From contig NC_060207.1 of NCBI RefSeq assembly GCF_021130785.1, forward strand, positions 3,060,501 to 3,124,500: a DNA stretch of 64,000 nucleotides. The letters are read 5' to 3'. This stretch comes from Homalodisca vitripennis. Its lineage: Eukaryota > Arthropoda > Insecta > Hemiptera > Cicadellidae. Each line of letters begins with the position of its first letter. The first letter of the stretch is position 1. Below the pieces are notes generated by a model. That model ran no database searches, was not told the origin of the DNA, and worked only from the letters and a program-made list of their open reading frames with translations. Both the position numbers and the translations under genes were made by a program. Shown piece by piece: positions 9,711 to 18,916 of this stretch.

Positions 9711-9726
9711 TATTTAACTAAATGGT
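9708..9726 (+). promoter_or_regulatory. start-site motif of the small plus-strand gene (weak variant)
   Basis: TTTATTTAACTAAATGGTG preserves TAAATGG with an A/T-rich upstream part. The two divergent ATGs here are only 26 bp apart. Confidence 0.4.
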
Positions 9727-9967
9727 GCTTGTAAAACCAACGATTGCGCCGGGTTTACAATAATTGCCGAGTTGGAAGATTGTAAAGTACACTTAACCGA
9801 ACAGATTTTTGACTGTTTTGGATGAAAAAAAGATTAAAGAATTAAACAAAAATGAAAAATTACACTTGGTTGTTACTGGAAAGAAGACTATAAAAGATAA
9901 AGAAATTATAACAATTAACTTTGTAGAAAACTCTAAAACTTGCATGCAGTCCCTCCCCACGTCATAG
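9722..9967 (+). pseudogene. small unassigned Polinton gene, divergent from the polymerase
   Basis: The gene starts at ATG 9722 inside a TAAATGG motif. Reading in the start frame stops after 13 codons. The neighbouring frame gives a coherent stretch beginning CKTNDCAGFTIIAELEDC, and after a second indel the frame ends EKLHLVVTGKKTIKDKEIIT ... FVENSKTCM, with a stop at about 9965. The product would be about 80 residues with several Cys near the N-terminus. I do not recognise it. It is supported only by its position next to the start motif and by the conservation-like composition of the open pieces. It converges on, and may overlap, the minus-strand gene that starts at 10482. Confidence 0.4.
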
Positions 9968-10482
9968 TACTGTTTTTGATAACCATAGTTGGTGTCTTTC
10001 TTCATAGGAATCACATGGAATATTATCTACAGTAATACCTTTTGGTTTCACACAAAAATGTGGCTATATTCTATAAGAAAAATTCTATAATGCTCTTTAA
10101 TGAATTGTGTTGATAAATCTTGATACTCACAAAAATTCCTAAGAAATTCATCAATTAAGTCTTGATTATCTTGAAAGGACGTATAATATGGAAAAAATGT
10201 CATAAAAAAACGATGAAAACTCTCTGTTTGTTTATTTTTTACTTTTCTTTTCAATATCTTTCGTAATTATATTAAATATATATAATCCCTTATTTTTTTC
10301 GTTTTTTGTGTGTACACGTGTGCAGTTTTCGTTCTTTCTGCAAAAGACTCTACAAGTTCTTTTAATTCTGTTTCATTTAAAGACGGTATCAACTGTTGTT
10401 GAGAATAAACCGGCAATTCACTGAATTCATCTTTGTTGCACTGTTTTAATGCTAGAAACTGAAGAGAGCTTGGTGAGTTCAT
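9945..10482 (-). pseudogene. unassigned minus-strand gene at the right end of the Polinton
   Basis: An open block of 71 codons starts at ATG 10482 (MNSPSSLQFLALKQCNKDEF) and ends at 10267. A second block (10254-10048) with FHRFFMTFFPYYTSFQDNQD continues in another frame, and a third piece contains VIPMKKDTNYGYQKQYYDVG near 9960-10020. The pieces are in order on one strand and suggest one gene of about 170 residues broken by indels, but no family was recognised. A TTTTCTACTAAATAG sequence about 20 bp upstream of the ATG resembles the element start motif without its ATG. Confidence 0.35.
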
Positions 10483-10910
10483 GTTGTTTGGTGACTATTT
10501 AGTAGAAAAGTTTTTTTATTTAAGAAATATCTGTTCATTAAAATTTGTAGAATATAAAGCACTGAAACTTGTCACTACGGATTAATTTCACTAAGTCTTG
10601 TTCCAAATAGAGCTGAAGATGAAGAGAATGCGATATTAAACCAGTAAACAGTGAACTTTTAACATTCCTGGATCAAAAGTATAGAGTAAAAATTTAAATA
10701 TGACTGACTGGTGTGAGGTCTGGACGGGAAAGGCTGTTCTCCTGTGTGCCGCGCAGTGCTACCAACATTTCTCGCTCAACGGTAATGCCAACATATTCTA
10801 AATTCAACATTCGAGTATTATAAATTCCACAATTTATGTTGTCATACTGTCATGAAAAATTGCTTGAATACAGTTTACCATAGTTTATTTAAGTAAAATT
10901 GTATTGTGAA
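10483..10910. other. non-coding stretch right of the Polinton
   Basis: AT-rich sequence with a short GC-richer patch (10,700-10,780). No ORF, RNA gene or terminal inverted repeat could be recognised. The Polinton right terminus may lie here. Confidence 0.4.
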
Positions 10911-11270
10911 TTGTTTTTACATATTTATGGTGTATTGAACAGTATTTGTATTGATTTTTGGGCTGTTCCCAAAAGTGGTCCAGAACCGCCATATTATTAT
11001 CTTGTTTTTACATATTTATGGTGTATTGAACAGTATTTGTATTGATTTTTGGGCTGTCCCACAAGTGGTCCAGAACCGCCATATTATTATCTTGTTTTTA
11101 ACATATTTATGGTGTATTGAACAGCATTTGTATTGATTTTTGGGTTTGTCCCAAAAGTGGTCCAGAACCGCCATACTGTTTGATTTTACAGATTCGTTTA
11201 TTGTCCTTTAAACAGTATTTTCCCTTGATTTTCTGTCTGTCCCCAAAGTGTCCTAGAACCCTCATATTCA
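10911..11270. repeat. 91-bp tandem repeat, four copies
   Basis: Units starting TTGTTTTTACATATTTATGG occur at 10911, 11002 and 11092 (periods 91 and 90). A fourth, diverged copy runs to about 11270. Each unit ends in a GTGGTCCAGAACCGCCATA-type segment. Confidence 0.85.
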
Positions 11271-11276
11271 TATCTA

Positions 11277-11277
<1 letters not shown>

Positions 11278-11349
<72 letters not shown>

Positions 11350-11357
11350 ATATAAAG
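11278..11357. repeat. (TA)n microsatellite
   Basis: About 30 uninterrupted TA dinucleotides, then an interrupted tail. Confidence 0.95.
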
Positions 11358-11412
11358 CAAATGACATAAAAAGCTATTAGGAAATGGGTCGTTATTTTAA
11401 TATTGATATTTT

Positions 11413-11508
11413 TATATATATCAAAACATACAGTTACCCTAACAGATTTTATTTGCAAATAATGATAATTTTATTATATTGTTTAAACAAGATGATAGAA
11501 ATGTACAC

Positions 11509-11542
<34 letters not shown>

Positions 11543-11935
11543 TATTATATATATATATATATATTATATATATATATATATATATTATATATATTGACAT
11601 TATTATTAAACATACTTTTAAATACAGACATCATACTAGTTTTCATTTAATCATTTTTCATAAACAGTTGTTAACATAGTGAAACAAGTTTTACGGTTCC
11701 TGGTTTCAAAACTAAAAAAATGGAATAAAATAAAAAAAAAGATATATATGTATAATATAAAATAAAATATAATATATATATATATATGTATGTATATATA
11801 TATATATTATGTATGTATGTATGGTGTACATATCTATCATGTTTTTTTAAACAATATAATAAAATTATCATTATTTGTAAATAATATTTGTTTGGGTAAG
11901 TGTATGTTTGATTATATATATATATATATATCAAA
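11413..11935. repeat. foldback (long inverted repeat) with TA/CATA-rich arms
   Basis: The left arm (about 11413-11545) and the reverse complement of the right arm (about 11795-11935) align through CAAATAATGATAATTTTATT and GTACACCATACATACATACA. Each arm is about 130 bp, around a centre of about 250 bp. The right arm abuts the Penelope element's first pseudo-LTR. Confidence 0.8.
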
Positions 11936-12005
11936 ATTCAAAATTTTCCATCAGTTACCAAACAAGAAATAATACGTTTAAACTAATTGAAAACAAAATA
12001 AGCCA

Positions 12006-12275
12006 AAAAGATGACAAACAAGATTTATACAAACAATGTGGAGTATATACAAAATTAACTGTAGTGACTGTGAAAGCTACTATATTGGACAAACTGGCAG
12101 AAATTTTAATAAAAGGTTTAAAGAACATATACAAGCTTTGAAAACAAACAACATGTCTACAATAAAATCAAATTTCGCTGAACATTTATTAGAAACTGGA
12201 CATAACTACAAAAATATTGAAAAGAACATGGAAATTTTGGATATCGAAAGGAAAGGAGAAAAATTAAAACACTAA
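12006..12275 (+). pseudogene. GIY-YIG endonuclease fragment in the upstream pseudo-LTR
   Basis: The coding strand contains KINCSDCESYYIGQTGRNFN followed by KRFKEH, a GIY-YIG core in which Tyr-Ile-Gly and the following Arg are present. A two-base TA insertion in GGAGTATATACAAAA, compared with the downstream copy's GGAGTATACAAAA, breaks the frame just before the GIY element. It is a 5'-truncated duplicate of the element's ORF end and has no reverse transcriptase part of its own. Confidence 0.75.
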
Positions 12276-12497
12276 AGAAGAATTACACATTTATCTAAAT
12301 TATAAAAAAAGATCCTTACAACATATTGAATAGCAATTTAAAAAAATAAAAACAAATCCTATCTTTGAAAAAATATCAAACACAGAATCTTAATCAAAAT
12401 TACAACTGTGTCATATAAGTTTAACATCTGTTTAAATAGTCGACAGGTGTATATTTATTTGTTTTGTTTATAATTTAATTAGAGGTTAATGTTCACA

Positions 12498-12531
12498 CTG
12501 AAGATGGTTTATACCGAAACACGTGTCTGAA
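12498..12531 (+). ncRNA. hammerhead-ribozyme-like motif, upstream pseudo-LTR
   Basis: CTGAAGA is followed by a GGT/ACC hairpin, then GAAA and a short ACAC/GTGT palindrome ending in TC. This is the order core 1, stem II, core 2, stem III, cleavage site. One extra base sits between core 1 and stem II, so activity is uncertain. Penelope-like elements are reported to carry hammerhead motifs. Confidence 0.4.
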
Positions 12532-12779
12532 ATAAAAGAATTTAAAAGGGTTTTAGTTTATGATTTATTATTCTAACATAAAGATAACCCTATAATGTGG
12601 AGTTCATAATATAACAGATATGACTAACAAACCAATCCATTGTCCACAAATACAAATACCTCTCACTTAAGTTGGCAAAGGTAAGAGAAGATATCCAGTG
12701 AATATCTTATTATCATATCATATCATATCATAAGATATGCCTGAGTGGAAAATATTATTCCAAATTATGTTCAATTAAA

Positions 12780-14640
12780 AACTAAATCTACATCAAGAGC
12801 TGCGCTAAAAGCATTAAAAAGAGGGAAAATAATATGGATAAAAAGAAGAAATTAACAGTTTATATGCAGAAATGAATCTAATAATCAGATCAATTGAAGA
12901 TATTAAAACAGAAATCAAATTTAACGTTTCACCAAGAGAGCATTGAAGAAATTGATATTAATACACAGCAATGGATCAAACTTATTATTTTAAAGAAAAA
13001 ACAGGTTCATCTTAATAAGATTAATAAATTGATTAACTTACAGGAAGACAATAATTCAAAACACTATACATTGGATGATAATCCATATTTCTGCCCAAGA
13101 ATTAAAAACTTATCATCTATTCAATTTAATGATGATGAGATGGCACTATTAGATAAATCCCTCAAATATAATATAAATCTGGATCATAAAATACCAATAA
13201 TCAAAGATGACCTAATTAATTTAGAAACAGCCATAAAGAAAACAGACTCAGAACTCCAAAGAACCTTTCCGTTATAATCTTGTCCATGAACTAAACAAAA
13301 GTAATTTAAAAGTACAAATTCCCAAATTAATTAAAACGTCAAATAATGATATGAAAATTAGTATCGTCTATCTCAAGAAAACTAAAAGATAATAACTGTA
13401 TAATATCAAAAGCGAACAAAGGGAATACAGTAGTAATTATCGACAGCCAAACATATCAAGAAAAGATTGAAGCATTCATTGACAGCAACAATCTTAAAAA
13501 AATTAAAAAAAAGGACCCAACCCAAGAATACACAAAAACTTATAAATTCCACAATAAACTAAATGCAAAAAGTTTAACAAAAGCAGAGGCAATACCAACT
13601 CAAAATGACAAATCCAAAAGCTCCTACACTAAAAGGTCAACCAAAGACTCATAAACCGGATATTCCAATTAGACCAGTAGTCAACTTTCGTAACGCTCCT
13701 ACTTACAAGGTATGTAAATTTTTAAATAACAAAATAAAAACCAACATGCAATTTGAAGACAATTACAGTATATTAAATTCAAGTAATCTGGCAAATCAAA
13801 TTAAAGACATTTCAAATTCCATTAAACTCGTTCTTCATTTCCTTTGATGTTAACAACATGTACTCGAACATTCCAAAACAAGAAACAATGCAAATTCTAA
13901 AAGATAATCTAATTAAAATACAGTCAACTTGAAATGAAATGAAATTGACGATATTTTATCATTGACAAAGTCTACTGTTAATCAAAATTATTTTCAATAC
14001 AAAAAGGACTTTTACAAACAAGAAGATGGGTTGGCAATGGGATCTCCTCTTTCAGGCCTTCTTGCAAATATATATATGCAACATTTAGAAAACAACAAAA
14101 TAATGAGTGTTTACTAATCCATTTAAAGATAAAATAATTTACTGGTTTAGATATGTTGATGATTTCTTATGTCTTTTCAAAGGAGATGAGAAGCAAGCAG
14201 ACCAGTTTTTAACAATTCCTCAATTCTTCTATATCCCCAACAATTAAGTTTTCAAAAAGAAATCCAAAAAGTCAAAATTAACTTTCTTGATATAAGCATT
14301 TCTAATCTTAATGGAAACCACTCATTTGAAATTTATAGAAAAAACAACCCAAACAGACCTTCTAATACCATCAACCTCTAACCATCCATGGAAACACAAA
14401 TTAGCAGCATTTCACTCAATGATAAACAGAATGTTAAATATACCAATGAGTGATGAAAATAAAACTAAGGAAATGGAAATCATAAAATATCTAGCTGTCA
14501 AAAATGGATATCAACCCTATATTGTAGACAAAATGATTTCAGAAAAAAACAAGAAAAAATCAATAAAACCAATACAATACGACCTAATCCTAATAATAAT
14601 GAAATTCAGAAATATATATGTGTACCTTTCAATACTAAAA
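12780..14640 (+). pseudogene. Penelope-like reverse transcriptase, frameshifted
   Basis: The reverse transcriptase of the element is read in pieces. The N-terminal part (12894-13277) contains NPYFCPRIKNLSSIQFNDDE. The core begins with NPKAPTLKGQPKTHKPDIPI (from 13605), then RPVVNFRNAPTYKVCKFL. Motif GLAMGSPLSGLLANIYM (about 14030-14080) corresponds to RT motif B, and WFRYVDDFLCLFKG (about 14143-14182) is the YVDD catalytic motif C, which is intact. KINFLDISISNLNG and the thumb-like region to 14643 follow. At least five frame changes lie between these blocks. The order and wording match Penelope family RTs, which resemble telomerase more than LTR-element RTs. The GIY-YIG domain follows directly in the downstream pseudo-LTR. 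Confidence 0.85.
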
Positions 14641-14724
14641 TAAACAAAGCTGTTCGAAAAACCTTTCAAAAATTCAAAATTTTCCATCAGTTACCAAACA
14701 AGAAATAATACGTTTAAACTAATT

Positions 14725-15127
14725 GAAAACAAAATAAGCCAAAAAGATGACAAACAAGATTTATACAAACAATGTGGAGTATACAAAATTAACTGTAGTG
14801 ACTGTGAAAGCTACTATATTGGACAAACTGGCAGAAATTTTAATAAAAGGTTTAAAGAACATATACAAGCTTTGAAAACAAACAACATGTCTACAATAAA
14901 ATCAAATTTCGCTGAACATTTATTAGAAACTGGACATAAAACTACAAAAAATATTTGAAAAGAACATGGAAATTTTGGATATCGAAAGGAAAGGAGAAAA
15001 ATTAAACACTAAAGAAGAATTACACATTTATCTAAATTATAAAAAAGATCCTTACAACATATTAAATAGCAATTTAAAAAATAAAACAAATCCTATCTTT
15101 GAAAAAATATCAAACACAGAATCTTAA
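14725..15127 (+). pseudogene. GIY-YIG endonuclease domain of Penelope copy 1
   Basis: The frame is open through DLYKQCGVYKINCSDCESYY, IGQTGRNFNKRFKEH and FAEHLLETGH. Extra A bases at about 14938-14955 then break it. GVY...YIG and the catalytic Arg of GRNFNKRF are visible, and a KINCSDC Cys pair precedes the fold as in Penelope endonucleases. The late part of the frame is better kept in the upstream copy, so the two copies carry different defects. Confidence 0.75.
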
Positions 15128-15234
15128 TCAAAAATTACAACTGTGTCATATAAGTTTAACATCTGTTTTAAATAGTCGACAGGTGTATATTTATTTGTTT
15201 TTGTTTATAATTTAATTAGAGGTTAATGTTCACA

Positions 15235-15268
15235 CTGAAGATGGTTTATACCGAAACACGTGTCTGAA
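15235..15268 (+). ncRNA. hammerhead-ribozyme-like motif, downstream pseudo-LTR
   Basis: Identical to the motif at 12498. One copy sits in each pseudo-LTR, as expected if a ribozyme processes multimeric element RNA. Confidence 0.4.
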
Positions 15269-15315
15269 ATAAAAGAATTTAAAAGGGTTTTAGTTTATGA
15301 TTTATTATTCTAATA

Positions 15316-17944
15316 TAAGTATCAATATTACAATAACGACTCATTTCAAAATAACTTGTTATGTAATTTTCTTTTTAGTCAAAAACCATAACCTAATATG
15401 GACTTCACTAGGAAATAGAACCTTATTCTTGTCAGGAAACGGAAAAATGACCTATTCACTTATACTTTCTAATACACACTGCAGAAATGTATACTTTACT
15501 TCAAATAAAGATTTAGAAAACAGTAAAAACTTTTTGAAGAGAATAATATTTAGGTGAATGAAAATAGTGAATTTAAAACTAAATTTGTTTTAACCTCAAT
15601 TAGGAGGTCCATATAACATGTATATAATATAATATCAAGTAATAATTCACTATTTCGTTTGTTTTTGTGCATACAACTCTATTTGTCACTAAAAGAGTTT
15701 TCCTAATATATTATTGGTTAATGTACAGATTGTTTATAAATTTAATTTTAATAACTTTTTATTAATCCAACTGTCACGTGACTGATCAAATCCCAACCAA
15801 CGTATTAAAAACTTTACCTCCTTTGAGTCTTATGATATTTTCTACTAAATAAATATAATTAAATTTAGTTTTATTAAATTCGTGTTGATAAAAACCGGCC
15901 CCGTATTGTTTCTCCTCTATCATCCTTCAAAATATATGTAACAGGAAATATGAGCCGAACTTTCCATGATGTATACATTTGATTGCTCCATTTTGAAAAA
16001 TTACCTTTTGGAAAAATATAGGCCTACTGAATTCTATTTATCCTCACACGATCAACAGTACAAAAGTTTAGCTTTAGTTAAATTTGTTCTAACATTTACA
16101 GTATAATTCTAGTTAATATTTTTATTAAAATTTGTACAATTAATATCAGTCGGTTTCATTTCTACCGTGCGGTTAATTTTGTTATTAAAAAGTTACCAAG
16201 TTGTTGTCGTTGTTAGTTTTATTATTACCAAGTAAGGTAAAAATATTTAAACAACAATAATTACCCTACACACTAAGTGACATTTCAGATTTTATTTTTT
16301 AATTAATGATTCCAGAGTTTTACAATTGGTGATTTTAAAACAGAAAAGATTTATAGTGATTAATATTATATTTTATTAAATATAGATTACACATTTACGT
16401 TAAACCACTCCTGTTGTGCATCAATTTGAATATTTTTCATTGATAATTTGGATATAATTGGTTGCAGTGCAAAGGCTACATCAGTAGATATGTTTAATTT
16501 TGAAAATAACGCTCTTGCAAATGAAGGAAAACCATCGATACAGTTCCAAGAACATCGGTTACATACTTTTATGATTAAAGGTAACGAGTAACAGTGTTGC
16601 GAAAACATGTATTAATAAAAAAATACAACTAAATAACTGTACAAAATATGGCTTTTTAATAATTTAAATTGGGAAATCCTAGATCCTCAACATTGATTAC
16701 TTTATCACTGAAATTACATAACATATTTTTTATATTTTATTCTTTTTATCATATTTTTAATCAACACGCCTTTGAATTTTTATACAAAAAAATCTTCCAT
16801 ATTGTAGTGTGATGTTTAATAAACAGAACTCCGATGTAGACCATAAATTTTCTCTAACTAAACTTGTTTCTGTCAATGTGAAGGAAGCTTATTGAAGGCA
16901 AATTGTGGTAGTTGGTAAATTTTTTTTAACCGCTGATATTATATATCTTTTATAACAAATTTGTTGATAATGTTTTTTAAATCCTTAAAGGACGAACATA
17001 AACATAAACCCCACACTATAAAACCATATTTACTCGTATTACAGCATATTTATCCCGTAAAAATAACAATTCAACTTCCCCATTTACGTTTTTCTTTAAA
17101 TTGTCTTTAACATTGTTTTAGTAAATAAATTTCTAGCGAGCATAACTAACCAATAGCAATAACAATTCATTGAAACAAAAAAAAAATCACACTCAATAAA
17201 GTGTTCAAAAGTTACATGTTTAAACGGTGTATTTTCGTATTAAAATGTAACAATAATCATTACCTTTAGAACTGTTTACATTAAACTGTGTTTGATTTAT
17301 TTAGTTATAATGTAAATGTTTAATATATAATAATTTAGTAACACTATATTTGGTATCACCGGTCAAAATTACATAATTTGTAATATATTCATCATCATCA
17401 GTAACACAATTTCATTTTAATTCCAGTTTTGGGTTTTCTCTTGAAGTAATATACATAGACTATACTTATAATGTCGAAATAAAAAACATATGCATCAACT
17501 TATACAAATTGTTTCAAATGTAAACTACAAAATCTATAACAACATAATGTAAATAAAACTTTCCTAAATCAAATCTGGATGCATGAAAATAATATATTTT
17601 GGGAAATATATTACACATGTTGTAATAATCCATAAATAATCAAAAATCTACATTTTATAATAAATACTAAAATCAATTCGAGGAGAAACAATAAAAGTGT
17701 CAGACTGTTTTACATTGTTAAAATTAAAATCAGTGTAGTGTATATATATTTAATCATATTATTACGTATTAATAGTTTTTGAAGAACCACGCTATTTTAT
17801 TTGTACACTTTACTAACTTATTTAGGTACTATCTGTGTGGTAATGCTATCTGGACGGAATTACTTTTTTAATTACGGAATAATTTAAAACATTTTACATT
17901 AGGTGGAGTAGGGAAAATATTAGTTAAAAATCATTTTTTTTTTT
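15316..17944. other. anonymous AT-rich sequence
   Basis: No transposon protein, RNA gene or strong repeat was recognised. The only coding-like piece is the minus-strand candidate exon at 16387-16565. Confidence 0.5.
16387..16565 (-). CDS. candidate terminal exon of an unidentified gene
   Basis: On the minus strand, an AG at 16567-16566 is followed by 59 open codons. They include CNRCSWNCIDGFPSFARALF and TDVAFALQPIISKLSMKN, and end QQEWFNVNV with a stop at 16387. The composition is protein-like and unlike the surrounding AT-rich sequence. An AATAAA lies about 10 bases past the stop (16377-16372). The upstream pyrimidine tract is weak and no upstream exon was found. I do not recognise the protein. 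It could equally be a retrotransposed or chance fragment. Confidence 0.3.
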
Positions 17945-18916
17945 GTTTATAACAATCAAACGCAGCCTACACTGTTTTTAAAGTATTACCAAATCGCAGT
18001 TATTTATTTGCTCGCGTTGTTTTTGTTTATAACAATCAAACGTAGCCTACACTGTTTTAAAGTATTACCAAATCGCAGTTATTTATTTGCTCGCGTTGTT
18101 TTTGTTTATAACAATCAAACGCAGCCTACACTGTTTTTAAAGTATTACCAAATCGCAGTTATTTATTTGCTCGCGTTTGTTTTTGTTTATAACAATCAAA
18201 CGTAGCCTACACTGTTTTTAAAGTATTACCAAATCGCAGTTATTTTATTTGCTCGCGTTGTTTTTTGTTTATAACAATCAAAACGCAGCCTACACTGTTT
18301 TTAAAGTATTACCAAATCGCAGTTATTTATTTTGCTCGCGTTGTTTTTGTGTTTATAACAATCAAACGCAGCCTACACTGTTTTTAAAGTATTACCAAAT
18401 CGCAGTTATTTATTTGCTCGCGTTGTTTTTGTTTATAACAATCAAACGTAGCCTACACTGTTTTTTAAAGTATTACCAAATCGCAGTTATTTATTTGCTC
18501 GCGTTGTTTTTGTTTATAACAATCAAACGCAGCCTACACTGTTTTTAAAGTATTACCAAATCGCAGTTATTTATTTGCTCGCGTTGTTTTTGTTTATAAC
18601 AATCAAACGCAGCCTACACTGTTTTTAAAGTATTACCAAATCGCAGTTATTTATTTGCTCGCGTTGTTTTTGTTTTATAACAATCAAACGTAGCCTACAC
18701 TGTTTTTAAAGTATTACCAAATCGCAGTTATTTATTTGCTCGCGTTGTTTTTGTTTATAAACAATCAAACGCAGCCTACACTGTTTTTAAAGTATTACCA
18801 AATCGCAGTTATTTATTTGCTCGCGTTGTTTTTGTTTTATAACAATCAAACGCAGCCTACACTGTTTTTAAAGTATTACCAAATCGCAGTTATTTATTTG
18901 CTCGCGTTGTTTTTGT
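17945..18916. repeat. 80-bp tandem array, about 12 copies
   Basis: The unit begins GTTTATAACAATCAAACGCA and ends TTGCTCGCGTTGTTTTT. Copies are nearly identical. They differ mainly by T-run or A-run length and by a C/T switch in AAACGCAGCC versus AAACGTAGCC. ORFs crossing the array are repeat by-products. Confidence 0.95.

Larger units (their letters stand above)
1..10482. mobile_element. Polinton/Maverick (adintovirus-like) element, left end outside window
   Basis: The gene set seen here defines the class: a family B DNA polymerase of the protein-primed type, a retroviral-type integrase with a zinc-ribbon N-terminus, an A32/FtsK-like packaging ATPase and a phospholipase A2-like gene. These are the hallmark genes of Polintons (Mavericks) and the related adintoviruses, which are virus-like self-synthesising DNA transposons of animals. 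Most genes lie on the minus strand, with a plus-strand pair at 2303-3975. No double jelly-roll major capsid gene and no adenovirus-type protease were found in the visible part; they may lie beyond the left edge or be lost. The right boundary is not defined: no terminal inverted repeat could be verified, and 10,482 is simply the start of the last ORF. Nearly all long genes carry frameshifts, so the copy looks inactive, although some indels could be assembly errors. Confidence 0.9.
11930..12578 (+). repeat. Penelope pseudo-LTR, upstream copy
   Basis: It matches 14668-15315 with only scattered substitutions and small indels. It begins CAAAATTCAAAATTTTCCAT and ends near TTTATGATTTATTATTCTAA. It includes a GIY-YIG coding fragment and a ribozyme-like motif. 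Confidence 0.9.
11930..15315 (+). mobile_element. Penelope-like retroelement (copy 1) with pseudo-LTRs
   Basis: A reverse transcriptase of the Penelope type is followed by a GIY-YIG endonuclease. The whole is bracketed by direct repeats of about 645 bp that each contain the endonuclease end of the ORF. This partial tandem structure is typical of Penelope-like elements. The element is inserted beside TA-rich sequence. Confidence 0.85.
14668..15315 (+). repeat. Penelope pseudo-LTR, downstream copy
   Basis: Direct repeat of 11930-12578, starting AAAATTCAAAATTTTCCATC. It carries the endonuclease end of the main ORF and the 3' untranslated region. Confidence 0.9.
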
